DNA of 9,464 bases from Gemmatimonadota bacterium (lineage in GTDB: Bacteria > Gemmatimonadota > Gemmatimonadetes > Longimicrobiales > Gaopeijiaceae): assembly GCA_018678395.1 (NCBI GenBank), contig JAHHMJ010000088.1, forward strand, positions 1 to 9,464, given 5' to 3'. The position numbers and the translations under genes are program-made. The notes under the pieces are model-generated. The model was not told the DNA's origin. It did not search any database and saw only the letters and a list, made by a program, of their open reading frames with translations. This document shows positions 1 to 6,339 of the stretch, piece after piece. The stretch's first letter is position 1. Every line of letters begins with the position of its first letter.

Positions 1-624
1 CCCCAAGACCTCCTCCTGCGACACGATGAAGCCGTCCTTTCGGACGAGGATCAGCTTCTGCACGGCGCGATCCCCGACCGGGATCAGCATGCGGCCACCC
101 TCGGCCAGCTGATCGATCAGGGCCGGGGGAATGGACGGCGAAGCGGCGGACACCACGATCACGTCGAAAGGCGCGTATTTCCGCCAGCCGATGGTCCCGT
201 CGCCCACCATCAGTGCGACGTTGCGGATCCCCAGCGTGTCGAGCGCCTTTCGCGTCCGGTTCGACAGCTCGCCGATGCGGTCGATCGAGTAGACCCGATC
301 CGCCATGGCGGCGAGCAGCGCGGTCAGGAACCCGCTCCCGGTTCCGATCTCGAGCACCTTGTCCTCGCGCCCCGGGGCCAGCAGCTGGAGGTAGTGCGCC
401 TGCAGGCTGGGTTGTGAGGCGGTCTGCCCGAAGCCGATCGGCACCGGCGTATCGTCGTACGCCCGAGGCCATACCCCCTCCGGAAGGAAGAGATGGCGCG
501 GGATCTCGTCGAAATGCCGCAGGATGTCGAGGTCGTTCACCCCTCGTTCGCGAATCGTCTCGATCAGGGCCCGGCGCTGCCCCACGAAACGATGCCCCCC
601 GAGAGGAGGACGCCGCGCACTCAT
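1..624 (-). CDS. pcm: Protein-L-isoaspartate O-methyltransferase, C-terminus cut by window edge
   Basis: This is an S-adenosylmethionine-dependent repair methyltransferase that acts on isoaspartyl residues in damaged proteins in the cytoplasm. The 208 visible codons cover nearly the whole family length; probably only 10-20 C-terminal residues lie beyond the left edge. Seen: the family signature PIGFGQTASQP (residues 62-72, with the conserved Ser70), SAM motif I LEIGTGSGF (91-99), an acidic residue after strand 2 (SIDR, 113-116), GDG at 141-143, PFDVIVVSAA (152-161) and a GG-x-L-IPVG segment (176-184). The ATG at 624 overlaps the surE stop codon as ATGA. No clean Shine-Dalgarno precedes it, so translation is probably coupled to surE. 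A surE-pcm pair is also found in E. coli. Identification is secure; the true C-terminus is not visible. Confidence 0.95.
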   Translation of the reverse strand, partial: MSARRPPLGGHRFVGQRRALIETIRERGVNDLDILRHFDEIPRHLFLPEGVWPRAYDDTPVPIGFGQTASQPSLQAHYLQLLAPGREDKVLEIGTGSGFLTALLAAMADRVYSIDRIGELSNRTRKALDTLGIRNVALMVGDGTIGWRKYAPFDVIVVSAASPSIPPALIDQLAEGGRMLIPVGDRAVQKLILVRKDGFIVSQEEVLG

Positions 625-1370
625 GGGTCCAGGCCCCAGCCCCGCAGGCGGTCGAGGAGGCTGAAGCTGGTGAGGTCGAGGTGCAGGGGCGTCACGCTGA
701 TGTAGCCGTCGGCCACCGCCCGGAAGTCCGAATCATCGGGACCGCGCCAGTTCGTGCTGCCGCCGCCGATCCAGTAGTACTCCTTGCCGGACGGGTCGAA
801 AGCCCGGGTCAGGGAGTCCTTGTAGCGCCGCTTCCCGAGCTTGGTCACGCGAACGCCCTTCACATGGCCGGGCGCGACGTCCGGCAGATTCACGCTGAGC
901 AGCGTGTCCTCCGGGAAGTCGTCGCGGGCCACGATGCGGCGCAGAAGGTCGGTGATGACCGGCTGCCAGCCCTCGAGCTCCTCGGGCTTGTACCCGGTGA
1001 AGGACAGCGCGACCGCGGGAATGCCGAGCACCGTGGCCTCCATGGCCGCGGCCACCGTCCCCGAGTAGAGCACGTCCTCACCCATGTTCGGACCGTGATT
1101 GATGCCGGACAGCACGATGTCGGGCCGCTCGTCGAGCAGCTCGCCCACGGCGAGGATCACGCAGTCGGTCGGAGTCCCGTCGACGACCCACGCACCGTCG
1201 GAAGCCCGCCGGGCCCGCAGCGGATGGTGCAGTGTAAGCGCATGACTGGTCGCCGACTGCTCGCGGTCCGGTGCGACGATGGTCACGGCGCCCAGTTCGC
1301 TGGCCGCCGTGGCGAGGACGTTGAGGCCCAACGCCATGTAGCCGTCGTCGTTCGAACACAAGATCCGCAT
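621..1370 (-). CDS. surE: 5'/3'-nucleotidase SurE
   Basis: SurE is a metal-dependent phosphatase that removes phosphate from nucleoside 5'- and 3'-monophosphates (and, in E. coli, short polyphosphate). The 249 residues are the usual family length. Seen: the N-terminal MRILCSNDDG with the metal-binding Asp8-Asp9, Ser39 in REQSATSH, Asn91 in SGINHGPNMG (88-97) and YSGTVAAAMEA (102-112), which together form the complete active-site set. The frame is open upstream to an in-frame start at 1427, but that would add 19 non-family residues and overlap merR. The ATG at 1370 puts the canonical MRIL start first and has AAGGA about 13 bases upstream, a long spacing. The 31-base gap to merR is the only real intergenic gap in the cluster. 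The stop overlaps the pcm start. Confidence 0.96.
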   Translation of the reverse strand: MRILCSNDDGYMALGLNVLATAASELGAVTIVAPDREQSATSHALTLHHPLRARRASDGAWVVDGTPTDCVILAVGELLDERPDIVLSGINHGPNMGEDVLYSGTVAAAMEATVLGIPAVALSFTGYKPEELEGWQPVITDLLRRIVARDDFPEDTLLSVNLPDVAPGHVKGVRVTKLGKRRYKDSLTRAFDPSGKEYYWIGGGSTNWRGPDDSDFRAVADGYISVTPLHLDLTSFSLLDRLRGWGLDP

Positions 1371-1401
1371 CGCGTATATCGTTTCCTTATCGTTGTTTGG
1401 A

Positions 1402-1785
1402 TCAGTCGTTCTGATCTTCTGGATCAAATGACGAAGAGGGGTCGAGAACCTCGTGCAGCTCCTCGAGCTCCTCCTTCATGATCATGAGGACCTCCGGATC
1501 CAGAACGGACTGCCGCTCCTCGGCGAGCTCTCCCGCCTGGCGAAGCTCCAGGAGCCGCTGTCGGGCCCCCTCGATGGTGTACTTCTCTTCGTAGAGCAGC
1601 TTCTTCACCAGGATGACCAGCTCGATGTCCTTGGGCCGAAAGACCCGATTGCCCGCCCGGTTCTTCGTGGGACTGAGCACCTTGAACTGGCTCTCCCAGT
1701 AGCGCAGCACGTGCGGCTTGAGGCCCGTGATGTCACAGGCCTCACCGATGCTGTAGTACGCCTTCTTGGCGATGGGTTCGCTCAT
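1402..1785 (-). CDS. Short MerR-type HTH regulator without effector domain
   Basis: This is a 127-residue DNA-binding protein. Seen: a MerR-type winged helix-turn-helix at about residues 10-80 (YYSIGEACDITGL, then HVLRYWESQF at 26-35, the wing NRAGNRVFRPKDIELV at 42-57, and the helix YTIEGARQRLLEL at 69-81). An acidic helix (about 98-114) and a disordered acidic tail follow. There is no cysteine-rich or ligand-binding C-terminal domain, so dimerisation or effector control is not evident. From memory it resembles the short MerR family often encoded beside pheT-ihfA in other bacteria, whose target is poorly defined. An ATG at 1785 is preferred because GGAG lies about 6 bases upstream and it makes an ATGA overlap with gpsA. 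A GTG at 1791 is in frame but sits on that Shine-Dalgarno. Autoregulation of the cluster is possible but unproven. Confidence 0.9.
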   Translation of the reverse strand: MSEPIAKKAYYSIGEACDITGLKPHVLRYWESQFKVLSPTKNRAGNRVFRPKDIELVILVKKLLYEEKYTIEGARQRLLELRQAGELAEERQSVLDPEVLMIMKEELEELHEVLDPSSSFDPEDQND

Positions 1786-2795
1786 GACCACTCCTCGGGC
1801 TTGGGATCCCGCGACATCAGGTTTTCGAGTGCCTCACGCGGCCGGCGACCCGCGGTGAGCATGGCGTGAACCTCCGTGGCGATCGGCATCTCGACACCGT
1901 GACGGTCCGCGAGAGCCACGACGGCCTCGGCGGTCTTCACCCCTTCGGCGACCGATCGCATCTCGCCGAGGATGTCCTCCAGGGCCTCGCCCTGCCCCAG
2001 GCGCACACCCACCGTACGGTTGCGGCTGAGGTCACCGGTGCAGGTCAGGACCAGGTCGCCCATGCCGGCGAGGCCGGAGAAGGTCTCCCGGCGGGCGCCC
2101 ATCGCCACGCCGAGGCGGGTGATCTCGGCCAGCCCTCGAGTGATGAGCGCCGCCAGGGTATTGTGCCCGAAGCCGAGCCCCGCGGCCACCCCGGCCGCTA
2201 GGGCGATCACGTTCTTGAGGGCGCCCCCCAGCTCGACCCCCACCACGTCGGGGTTGGTGTAGACCCGGAAGGTGGGATTCTGGAAGAGCGCCTGCACCCG
2301 CTCGGCCGCCTCGTGCTCGGCGCTCGCGGCCACCACCGCGGTCGGGGCCTGCCGGGCGACCTCGGCCGCGAAGCTCGGCCCGGAGAGCACCGAGAATCGA
2401 TGCGCCTGGGCGGGCGTCAGGATCTCCTCCATCACTTGATCCATCCTCCGCAACGTGCTGAGCTCGATGCCCTTGGATGCGCTCACCAGAATGGCGTCAG
2501 AGCGGAGAGCGGTGACGGCCTGCTCGATCACGGACCCCGCGAACTGAGACGGCACGACGGACACGACGACCCGCGCCGGGCCCACCGTATCCGCGAGATC
2601 GGTGGTCGCCCGGAGACCCTCCGGAAGGGTGATCCCGGGCAGGTACGTCCCGTTCACCCGTGACTCGTTGATCTCGCGAGCGACGTCCGGCTCCAGGGCC
2701 CAGAGCACGACGTCGTGGCCGTTGCGGGCGAGCACCGAGGCCAGGGCCGTGCCCCAGCTCCCTGCCCCGACGACGGCCACGGGCGTCGACATCAT
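1782..2795 (-). CDS. gpsA: NAD(P)-dependent glycerol-3-phosphate dehydrogenase
   Basis: GpsA reduces dihydroxyacetone phosphate to sn-glycerol-3-phosphate in the cytoplasm, supplying the substrate for PlsY, encoded just upstream. The 337 residues match the family. Seen: the Rossmann motif VGAGSWGTALA (9-19), VVPSQF (80-85), SASKGIE (105-111), SGPSFAAEV (138-146), the catalytic lysine region GALKNVIALAAG (191-202, Lys194), GLAEITRLG (221-229) and the substrate-binding LSRNRTVG (256-263). Two consecutive ATG codons (2795 and 2792) are possible starts. GAGGAGG upstream gives roughly 4- and 7-base spacing, so the second may be used as well as the first. The first overlaps the plsY stop as ATGA. 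The 3' end overlaps the merR start. Confidence 0.97.
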   Translation of the reverse strand: MMSTPVAVVGAGSWGTALASVLARNGHDVVLWALEPDVAREINESRVNGTYLPGITLPEGLRATTDLADTVGPARVVVSVVPSQFAGSVIEQAVTALRSDAILVSASKGIELSTLRRMDQVMEEILTPAQAHRFSVLSGPSFAAEVARQAPTAVVAASAEHEAAERVQALFQNPTFRVYTNPDVVGVELGGALKNVIALAAGVAAGLGFGHNTLAALITRGLAEITRLGVAMGARRETFSGLAGMGDLVLTCTGDLSRNRTVGVRLGQGEALEDILGEMRSVAEGVKTAEAVVALADRHGVEMPIATEVHAMLTAGRRPREALENLMSRDPKPEEWS

Positions 2796-3442
2796 CGCCC
2801 CTCCTCGCCGGCCTCGGCGGCAGCGCCCGCCCCCGCAGCCGCGCGCTGCGACCCGAAGCGGTTCTCTTCACCCCGCAGCAGGCGCCCGACGTTGGTGCGG
2901 TGCGCCCAGATCACGAAGGCGGACAGCACGAGGGCGAACCAGAGCAGTGCGGTGCCGCCCTGATGCGGCGTGAACGCGATCAACGGCGGCAGCGCGATCG
3001 CCGCCGCCAGGGAGCCGACGGAAACCATGCGGGTGACCCGGACGAGCACCACGAAGAGCGCGAGGCACACCCCGACCGCGATCGGTGCGAGTCCCAGGAA
3101 GACCCCGGCGCTCGTCGCGACCCCCTTCCCGCCCCGGAAGTTCGCGAACAGCGAGAAGACGTGGCCGGCGATCGCGGCCGCACCGAACGCCATGACCCAT
3201 CCGAATTCGAGTCCGCCGCCCCACTCCGCGAACCACGCCGCGGGCAGCCAGCCCTTGAAGATGTCGAAGGCCACGACCGGCAGCGCAGCCCGCCACCCCA
3301 GCACCCTGAAGGTGTTGGTGGCCCCGAGGTTGCCACTTCCCTTCTCACGTAGATCGACACCGTAGACCGCCCGCCCCACCCACCAGCTGGTCGGCACCGA
3401 GCCGAGCAGATAGGCGAGGACGAGCAGGACCCAGGGGTTCAC
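2792..3442 (-). CDS. plsY: Acyl-phosphate:glycerol-3-phosphate acyltransferase PlsY
   Basis: PlsY is an integral inner-membrane enzyme that transfers an acyl chain from acyl-phosphate to glycerol-3-phosphate, giving lysophosphatidic acid. Seen in 216 residues: an N-terminal membrane segment with GSVPTSW (14-20), the motif KGSGNLGATN (34-43), GHVFSLFANFRGGKGVAT (93-110) and HRTNVGRLLRGEENR (181-195), which are the three conserved cytoplasmic motifs. Hydrophobic stretches suit the five-segment topology. The tail after about 196 is Ala/Gly/Glu-rich and non-conserved. The start is a GTG at 3442 overlapping the der stop as GTGA. Only a weak GGGAG about 11 bases upstream is visible, so translational coupling to der is likely. 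The same frame stays open far upstream, but that part is antisense-like readthrough of der and carries no family signature. Confidence 0.95.
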   Translation of the reverse strand: MNPWVLLVLAYLLGSVPTSWWVGRAVYGVDLREKGSGNLGATNTFRVLGWRAALPVVAFDIFKGWLPAAWFAEWGGGLEFGWVMAFGAAAIAGHVFSLFANFRGGKGVATSAGVFLGLAPIAVGVCLALFVVLVRVTRMVSVGSLAAAIALPPLIAFTPHQGGTALLWFALVLSAFVIWAHRTNVGRLLRGEENRFGSQRAAAGAGAAAEAGEEGR

Positions 3443-4758
3443 GACGAGGTCGACTCCCGGAAGAAGACACGCAGCGGCGTACCCGAAAACGTCCAGGCGT
3501 CCCGGAAGCCGTTCTCCACGTAGCGAAGGTAGTGCGCGGGCAGTTCCTTCGGGAGGTTGCTGAAGATCAGGAAGGTCGGCGGCGCCACCTGTACCTGCGT
3601 CGCATAGCGGATCTTCACATGCCGACCCCGGGAATGGGGCGGTGGCTGGCGCCCGACGATGCGTGCCAGGACGTCGTTGACCTCCGAGGTGTCGATCCGC
3701 CGCTGGCGCTGTTCCTCGACCTCCAGGACCAGGTCCAGCGCCTTGCGGACCCGCTGTCCGGTCAGGGCCGAGCCGAAGAGGAACGGGACCCATTTGAGGA
3801 AGGGCGCACGGTCGCGCCACTTCTTCATCATCTGGTCGGCCGTCTCCGGCTCCTTGTCGATCAGATCCCACTTGTTGACCACCACGACCAGCCCGGCCCC
3901 GGCGTCCCACGCCTGCTCCATGATGCGCAGATCCTGATGCGTGACGCCGTCCGCGGCGTCGATCAGCATCAAACAGACATCGGCCTCGCGCACCACGCGC
4001 TCGGTCCGGACCGCGGAGTAGTACTCGAGGGTCTCCTTGACCTTCGACTGCCGCCGCAGTCCGGCGGTGTCGACGAAGACCAGGCTGCGACCGTGGTAGA
4101 CCATGGTCGAGTCGATGGGATCGCGCGTCGTGCCCGCTTCGTCGCTGACCACCGAGCGTTCTTCGCCGAACAGGCGGTTCACCAGCGACGACTTGCCGAC
4201 ATTGGGCTTCCCGACGACGGCGATCTTCACCCGCGTCGGGTCGTCCGGCTCGGCGTCGGCCTCGGGCAGCACCTCGACGATGCGGTCGAGCAGATCCCCG
4301 GACCCCTTCCCCGACCCGGCGCTCACCGGATGGGGGTCGCCCAGGCCCAGCTCCCAGAACTCGTGGTGCCCCATGTCGCGGGGCATGTTGTCCATCTTGT
4401 TGACCGCGAGCACCACCGGCTTGCCGGACGAGCGCAGCATCTCGGCCACCTTCTGGTCGAGCGGGTGCAGCCCCTCCTTGCCGTCCACCACGAGGACGAG
4501 CACGTCGGCCTCGTCGATGGCCGCCTCGGCCTGTTCGCGCACGAACCGGTCCAGCGGACGCTCGGATTCCTCGATCACGCCCCCCGTATCGACGATCAGG
4601 AAGTGGCGGCCGGCCCAATCCGCCGGCGAGAAGTTGCGGTCGCGCGTGACGCCCGGCTGATCGTCGACGATCGCGATGCGGCTACCGACCACCCGGTTGA
4701 AGAGGGTCGACTTGCCCACGTTCGGCCGCCCGACGACGGCCACGATCGGAAGACTCAT
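3439..4758 (-). CDS. der: Ribosome-assembly GTPase Der (EngA)
   Basis: Der is an essential double-GTPase that assists maturation of the 50S ribosomal subunit. The 439 residues are the normal length. Seen: first G domain with P-loop VGRPNVGKST (9-18), DTGG (57-60) and NKMD (120-123). The second has VGKPNVGKSS (182-191), DEAGTTRD (206-213), DTAGLRRQSKV (230-240), NKWD (295-298) and SALTGQRV (330-337). A C-terminal KH-like domain follows from about 345 to 435, with FLIFSNLPKELP and a GTPLRVFFR end. All nucleotide-binding motifs are intact. The ATG at 4758 is chosen because MSLPIVAVVG matches the family N-terminus and it overlaps the upstream stop as ATGA. AAGG lies directly against the start, so coupling is more likely than independent initiation. 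The frame is open further upstream without family similarity. Confidence 0.97.
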   Translation of the reverse strand: MSLPIVAVVGRPNVGKSTLFNRVVGSRIAIVDDQPGVTRDRNFSPADWAGRHFLIVDTGGVIEESERPLDRFVREQAEAAIDEADVLVLVVDGKEGLHPLDQKVAEMLRSSGKPVVLAVNKMDNMPRDMGHHEFWELGLGDPHPVSAGSGKGSGDLLDRIVEVLPEADAEPDDPTRVKIAVVGKPNVGKSSLVNRLFGEERSVVSDEAGTTRDPIDSTMVYHGRSLVFVDTAGLRRQSKVKETLEYYSAVRTERVVREADVCLMLIDAADGVTHQDLRIMEQAWDAGAGLVVVVNKWDLIDKEPETADQMMKKWRDRAPFLKWVPFLFGSALTGQRVRKALDLVLEVEEQRQRRIDTSEVNDVLARIVGRQPPPHSRGRHVKIRYATQVQVAPPTFLIFSNLPKELPAHYLRYVENGFRDAWTFSGTPLRVFFRESTSS

Positions 4759-6128
4759 CCTTCGGACACGCTCCACACGCTGCCCGAACGCTCCTCGGGG
4801 CGACGGACCGGGGCGCCCGCTGCGGCGCCCACTCCCCCTCCCTCCAGCGCCTCGGCAGCCCGATGCAGGGTGTCGATCAGTTCGTGCCCCGGAACCAGCA
4901 GCGCCGGCGCGAGTGCCGCCCGCACCTCGGCGAGCGGGCGCGAGTCGATGAAGAGTCCGTCGGCGTTGAGGGCCTCGGCCGGGATCAGAAGCACGTCTTC
5001 CGGGCGTAGATCGACCTTCAGAGCCGCTTCGACGTCCGCACCGGCCAGCAACCCCGCCGTGGTCACGATCGAGCCGTAGAAGGCGTTCTCGACCTCGACG
5101 ACCTCGACCGGGGCCCCCGTGGCCTCTGCGATCGCCCCCGCACGCTCCCGAAAGAACGGCGCCATGGACGCGCCCGTCGCAATCCGGATCCGACGTCCCT
5201 CGAAGCGCGGAAGCGCCGGGATGCCGGCGTCGAGATCGGTCAGGACCCGGCGCACCGCCCCCACGCCGTTCTCCTCGAGCGCGCCCTCGTCGTACCACGC
5301 CTGCGACGGCAGCTCGCGGCCGGCGATCAGGTACATCTCGTCGCCGACGTACGCCCAGGCCTCACCGCGCTCGTCCAGAGCCCGGGCCCGGGCGGCGTTC
5401 ACGGTGTCGATCGCGGCCCCGGCCTCGGCGGGGGTCAGCAGCCGGACCGGGCGGTTCAGGTTGTACTTCGTGAGCCCCACCGGCACCACCGACAGGCTGC
5501 GCACCGCGGGGCCGATCTCCCAGAGGTCGGCGATGGTGCGATCCAGATGCACGCCGTCGTTCCACTCGGGGCACAGCACCACCTGGGTGTGCACCTCCAT
5601 CCCCGCCTCCGCGAACCGGCGCAGATGCTCCATGATCAGCCCCGAGCGCTCATTCTTGAGCAGCCGGATACGCACCTCGGGCTCGGTGGCGTGGACGCTG
5701 ACGAAGAGCGGCGAAATGCGCTGATCGATCAGGCGCTGAATGCCTTTTGGCCCGAGGTTCGTGAGGGTGACGTAGCTGCCGTAGGTGAACGAGAGACGGA
5801 AATCGTCGTCTCGCAGCCAGAGCGACTGCCGCACATCCTTCGGATTGCCGTCGATGAAGCAGAAGACGCACTGGTTGGCGCACTCCCGGATCGTGTCGGG
5901 AGCCGGGACGATCCCCATCGCTTCGCCGGGATCCCGCGCCACGTCGTAGATGACGCGCTCGCCGCCCGGGGTCACCGTCTCCAGTTCGAGATCGGTGTCG
6001 GCGAGCAGGAACGTCAGATCGATGTTGTCCCGCACCCGCTCGCCGTTGATCCGCACGATGCGCGTGCCGATCTCGAGCTGCAGCTCGTCGGCGATGGTGC
6101 CGTCTTCGATGCCGGCGATGCGAACCAA
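4755..6128 (-). CDS. DUF512 family PDZ/radical-SAM iron-sulfur protein of unknown function
   Basis: This is a 457-residue protein with an N-terminal PDZ-like segment (about 3-60, AGIEDGTIADELQLEIG then VRINGERV). It continues with a radical-SAM-type cluster motif C-x3-C-x2-C (ECANQCVFCFID, Cys83, Cys87, Cys90) and the strongly conserved LRDDDFRLSF / YVTLTN block (105-124). VSVHATEP (143-150), VVPVGLTKYN (214-223) and a DUF512-type C-terminal half with YLIAGRELP and LEENGVGAVRR (285-294) follow. From memory these features define the DUF512/TIGR03279 family; its substrate is unknown to me. The cysteine motif predicts a 4Fe-4S cluster, but SAM cleavage is inferred. The start is a TTG at 6128 with GGAG 6 bases upstream and no better in-frame ATG/GTG nearby. 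It is the first gene of the cluster and its stop overlaps der. Confidence 0.93.
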   Translation of the reverse strand: MVRIAGIEDGTIADELQLEIGTRIVRINGERVRDNIDLTFLLADTDLELETVTPGGERVIYDVARDPGEAMGIVPAPDTIRECANQCVFCFIDGNPKDVRQSLWLRDDDFRLSFTYGSYVTLTNLGPKGIQRLIDQRISPLFVSVHATEPEVRIRLLKNERSGLIMEHLRRFAEAGMEVHTQVVLCPEWNDGVHLDRTIADLWEIGPAVRSLSVVPVGLTKYNLNRPVRLLTPAEAGAAIDTVNAARARALDERGEAWAYVGDEMYLIAGRELPSQAWYDEGALEENGVGAVRRVLTDLDAGIPALPRFEGRRIRIATGASMAPFFRERAGAIAEATGAPVEVVEVENAFYGSIVTTAGLLAGADVEAALKVDLRPEDVLLIPAEALNADGLFIDSRPLAEVRAALAPALLVPGHELIDTLHRAAEALEGGGVGAAAGAPVRRPEERSGSVWSVSEG

Positions 6129-6200
6129 GGAATTCTCCGGGACACGGTCGATTTCGCCCGGGCCAGGCCGCGAACGCGGGCGCCGACGGGCGAGCCGATG

Positions 6201-6229
6201 AAGATAATGGGACGATCACGCCGTCCCAA
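6201..6229 (-). promoter_or_regulatory. Candidate sigma-70-type promoter of the seven-gene cluster
   Basis: Read on the minus strand, a -35 box TTGGGA (6229-6224) and a -10 box TATCTT (6206-6201) are separated by 17 bases; each matches the consensus at four of six positions. The predicted start near 6194 would give a GC-rich leader of about 65 bases before the TTG start at 6128, carrying the GGAG ribosome binding site. It is the best match I saw in the divergent region on this strand. Sequence match only. Confidence 0.45.
6209..6227. repeat. Inverted repeat overlapping the promoter spacer and -35 box
   Basis: A perfect 6-base inverted repeat, GGGACG-N7-CGTCCC, lies between the candidate -10 and -35 boxes of the cluster promoter and overlaps four bases of the -35 box. 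The placement suits a protein operator. MerR-family activators bind dyads in promoter spacers, although their classical spacers are 19-20 bases rather than the 17 seen here. Binding by the MerR protein of this cluster is only a hypothesis. Confidence 0.4.
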
Positions 6230-6257
6230 GCGATCTCGCTCACAGTTCTCGCCCGCT

Positions 6258-6282
6258 GGAACCCCCTCACGGACGCTGCGTA
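6258..6282 (+). promoter_or_regulatory. Possible ECF-sigma-type promoter for the M23 lipoprotein gene
   Basis: GGAAC (6258-6262), a 16-base spacer, and CGTA (6279-6282) resemble the GGAAC-N16-CGT pattern of envelope-stress ECF sigma factors. The predicted start near 6289 would leave a leader of about 50 bases before the GTG at 6340. An envelope hydrolase is a plausible member of such a regulon. The motif is short and could occur by chance in GC-rich DNA; no convincing sigma-70 promoter was seen on this strand. Confidence 0.22.
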
Positions 6283-6339
6283 GGAGCGTGCACGCGGTAC
6301 CCCGGCGGGCCCGCGGATATCCCTCCCTCCCGGCGACGA

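Larger units (their letters stand above)
6129..6339. other. Divergent intergenic region between DUF512 gene and M23 lipoprotein gene
   Basis: This 211-base stretch separates two divergent transcription units. It contains the minus-strand promoter and dyad annotated separately and a weak plus-strand ECF-like match. The part nearest the DUF512 start is GC-rich with short self-complementary runs (for example CCGCGTTCGCGG). I see no supported gene in it. Confidence 0.7.

Noticed and set aside
1371..1427. Upstream start adding 19 residues to SurE
   Set aside because: It overlaps merR and adds residues before the canonical MRIL-NDDG start. It may be possible but is unlikely.
213..1481. Plus-strand open frame of about 422 codons antisense to pcm and surE
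   Set aside because: It is antisense to two complete enzyme genes with intact motifs; its composition is typical of a shadow frame.
3443..4618. N-terminal extension of the plsY frame, seeming to give a 608-residue fusion
   Set aside because: The extension lies entirely inside der in another frame and is low-complexity Arg/Gly-rich. PlsY is complete from the GTG at 3442.
3532..5079. Plus-strand open frame of about 515 codons antisense to der
   Set aside because: It is a shadow of Der codon structure in GC-rich DNA, with no domain and no ribosome binding site that I could see.
4759..5298. N-terminal extension of der to about 619 residues
   Set aside because: The added part overlaps the DUF512 gene in another frame and has no similarity. 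Der is complete from the ATG at 4758.
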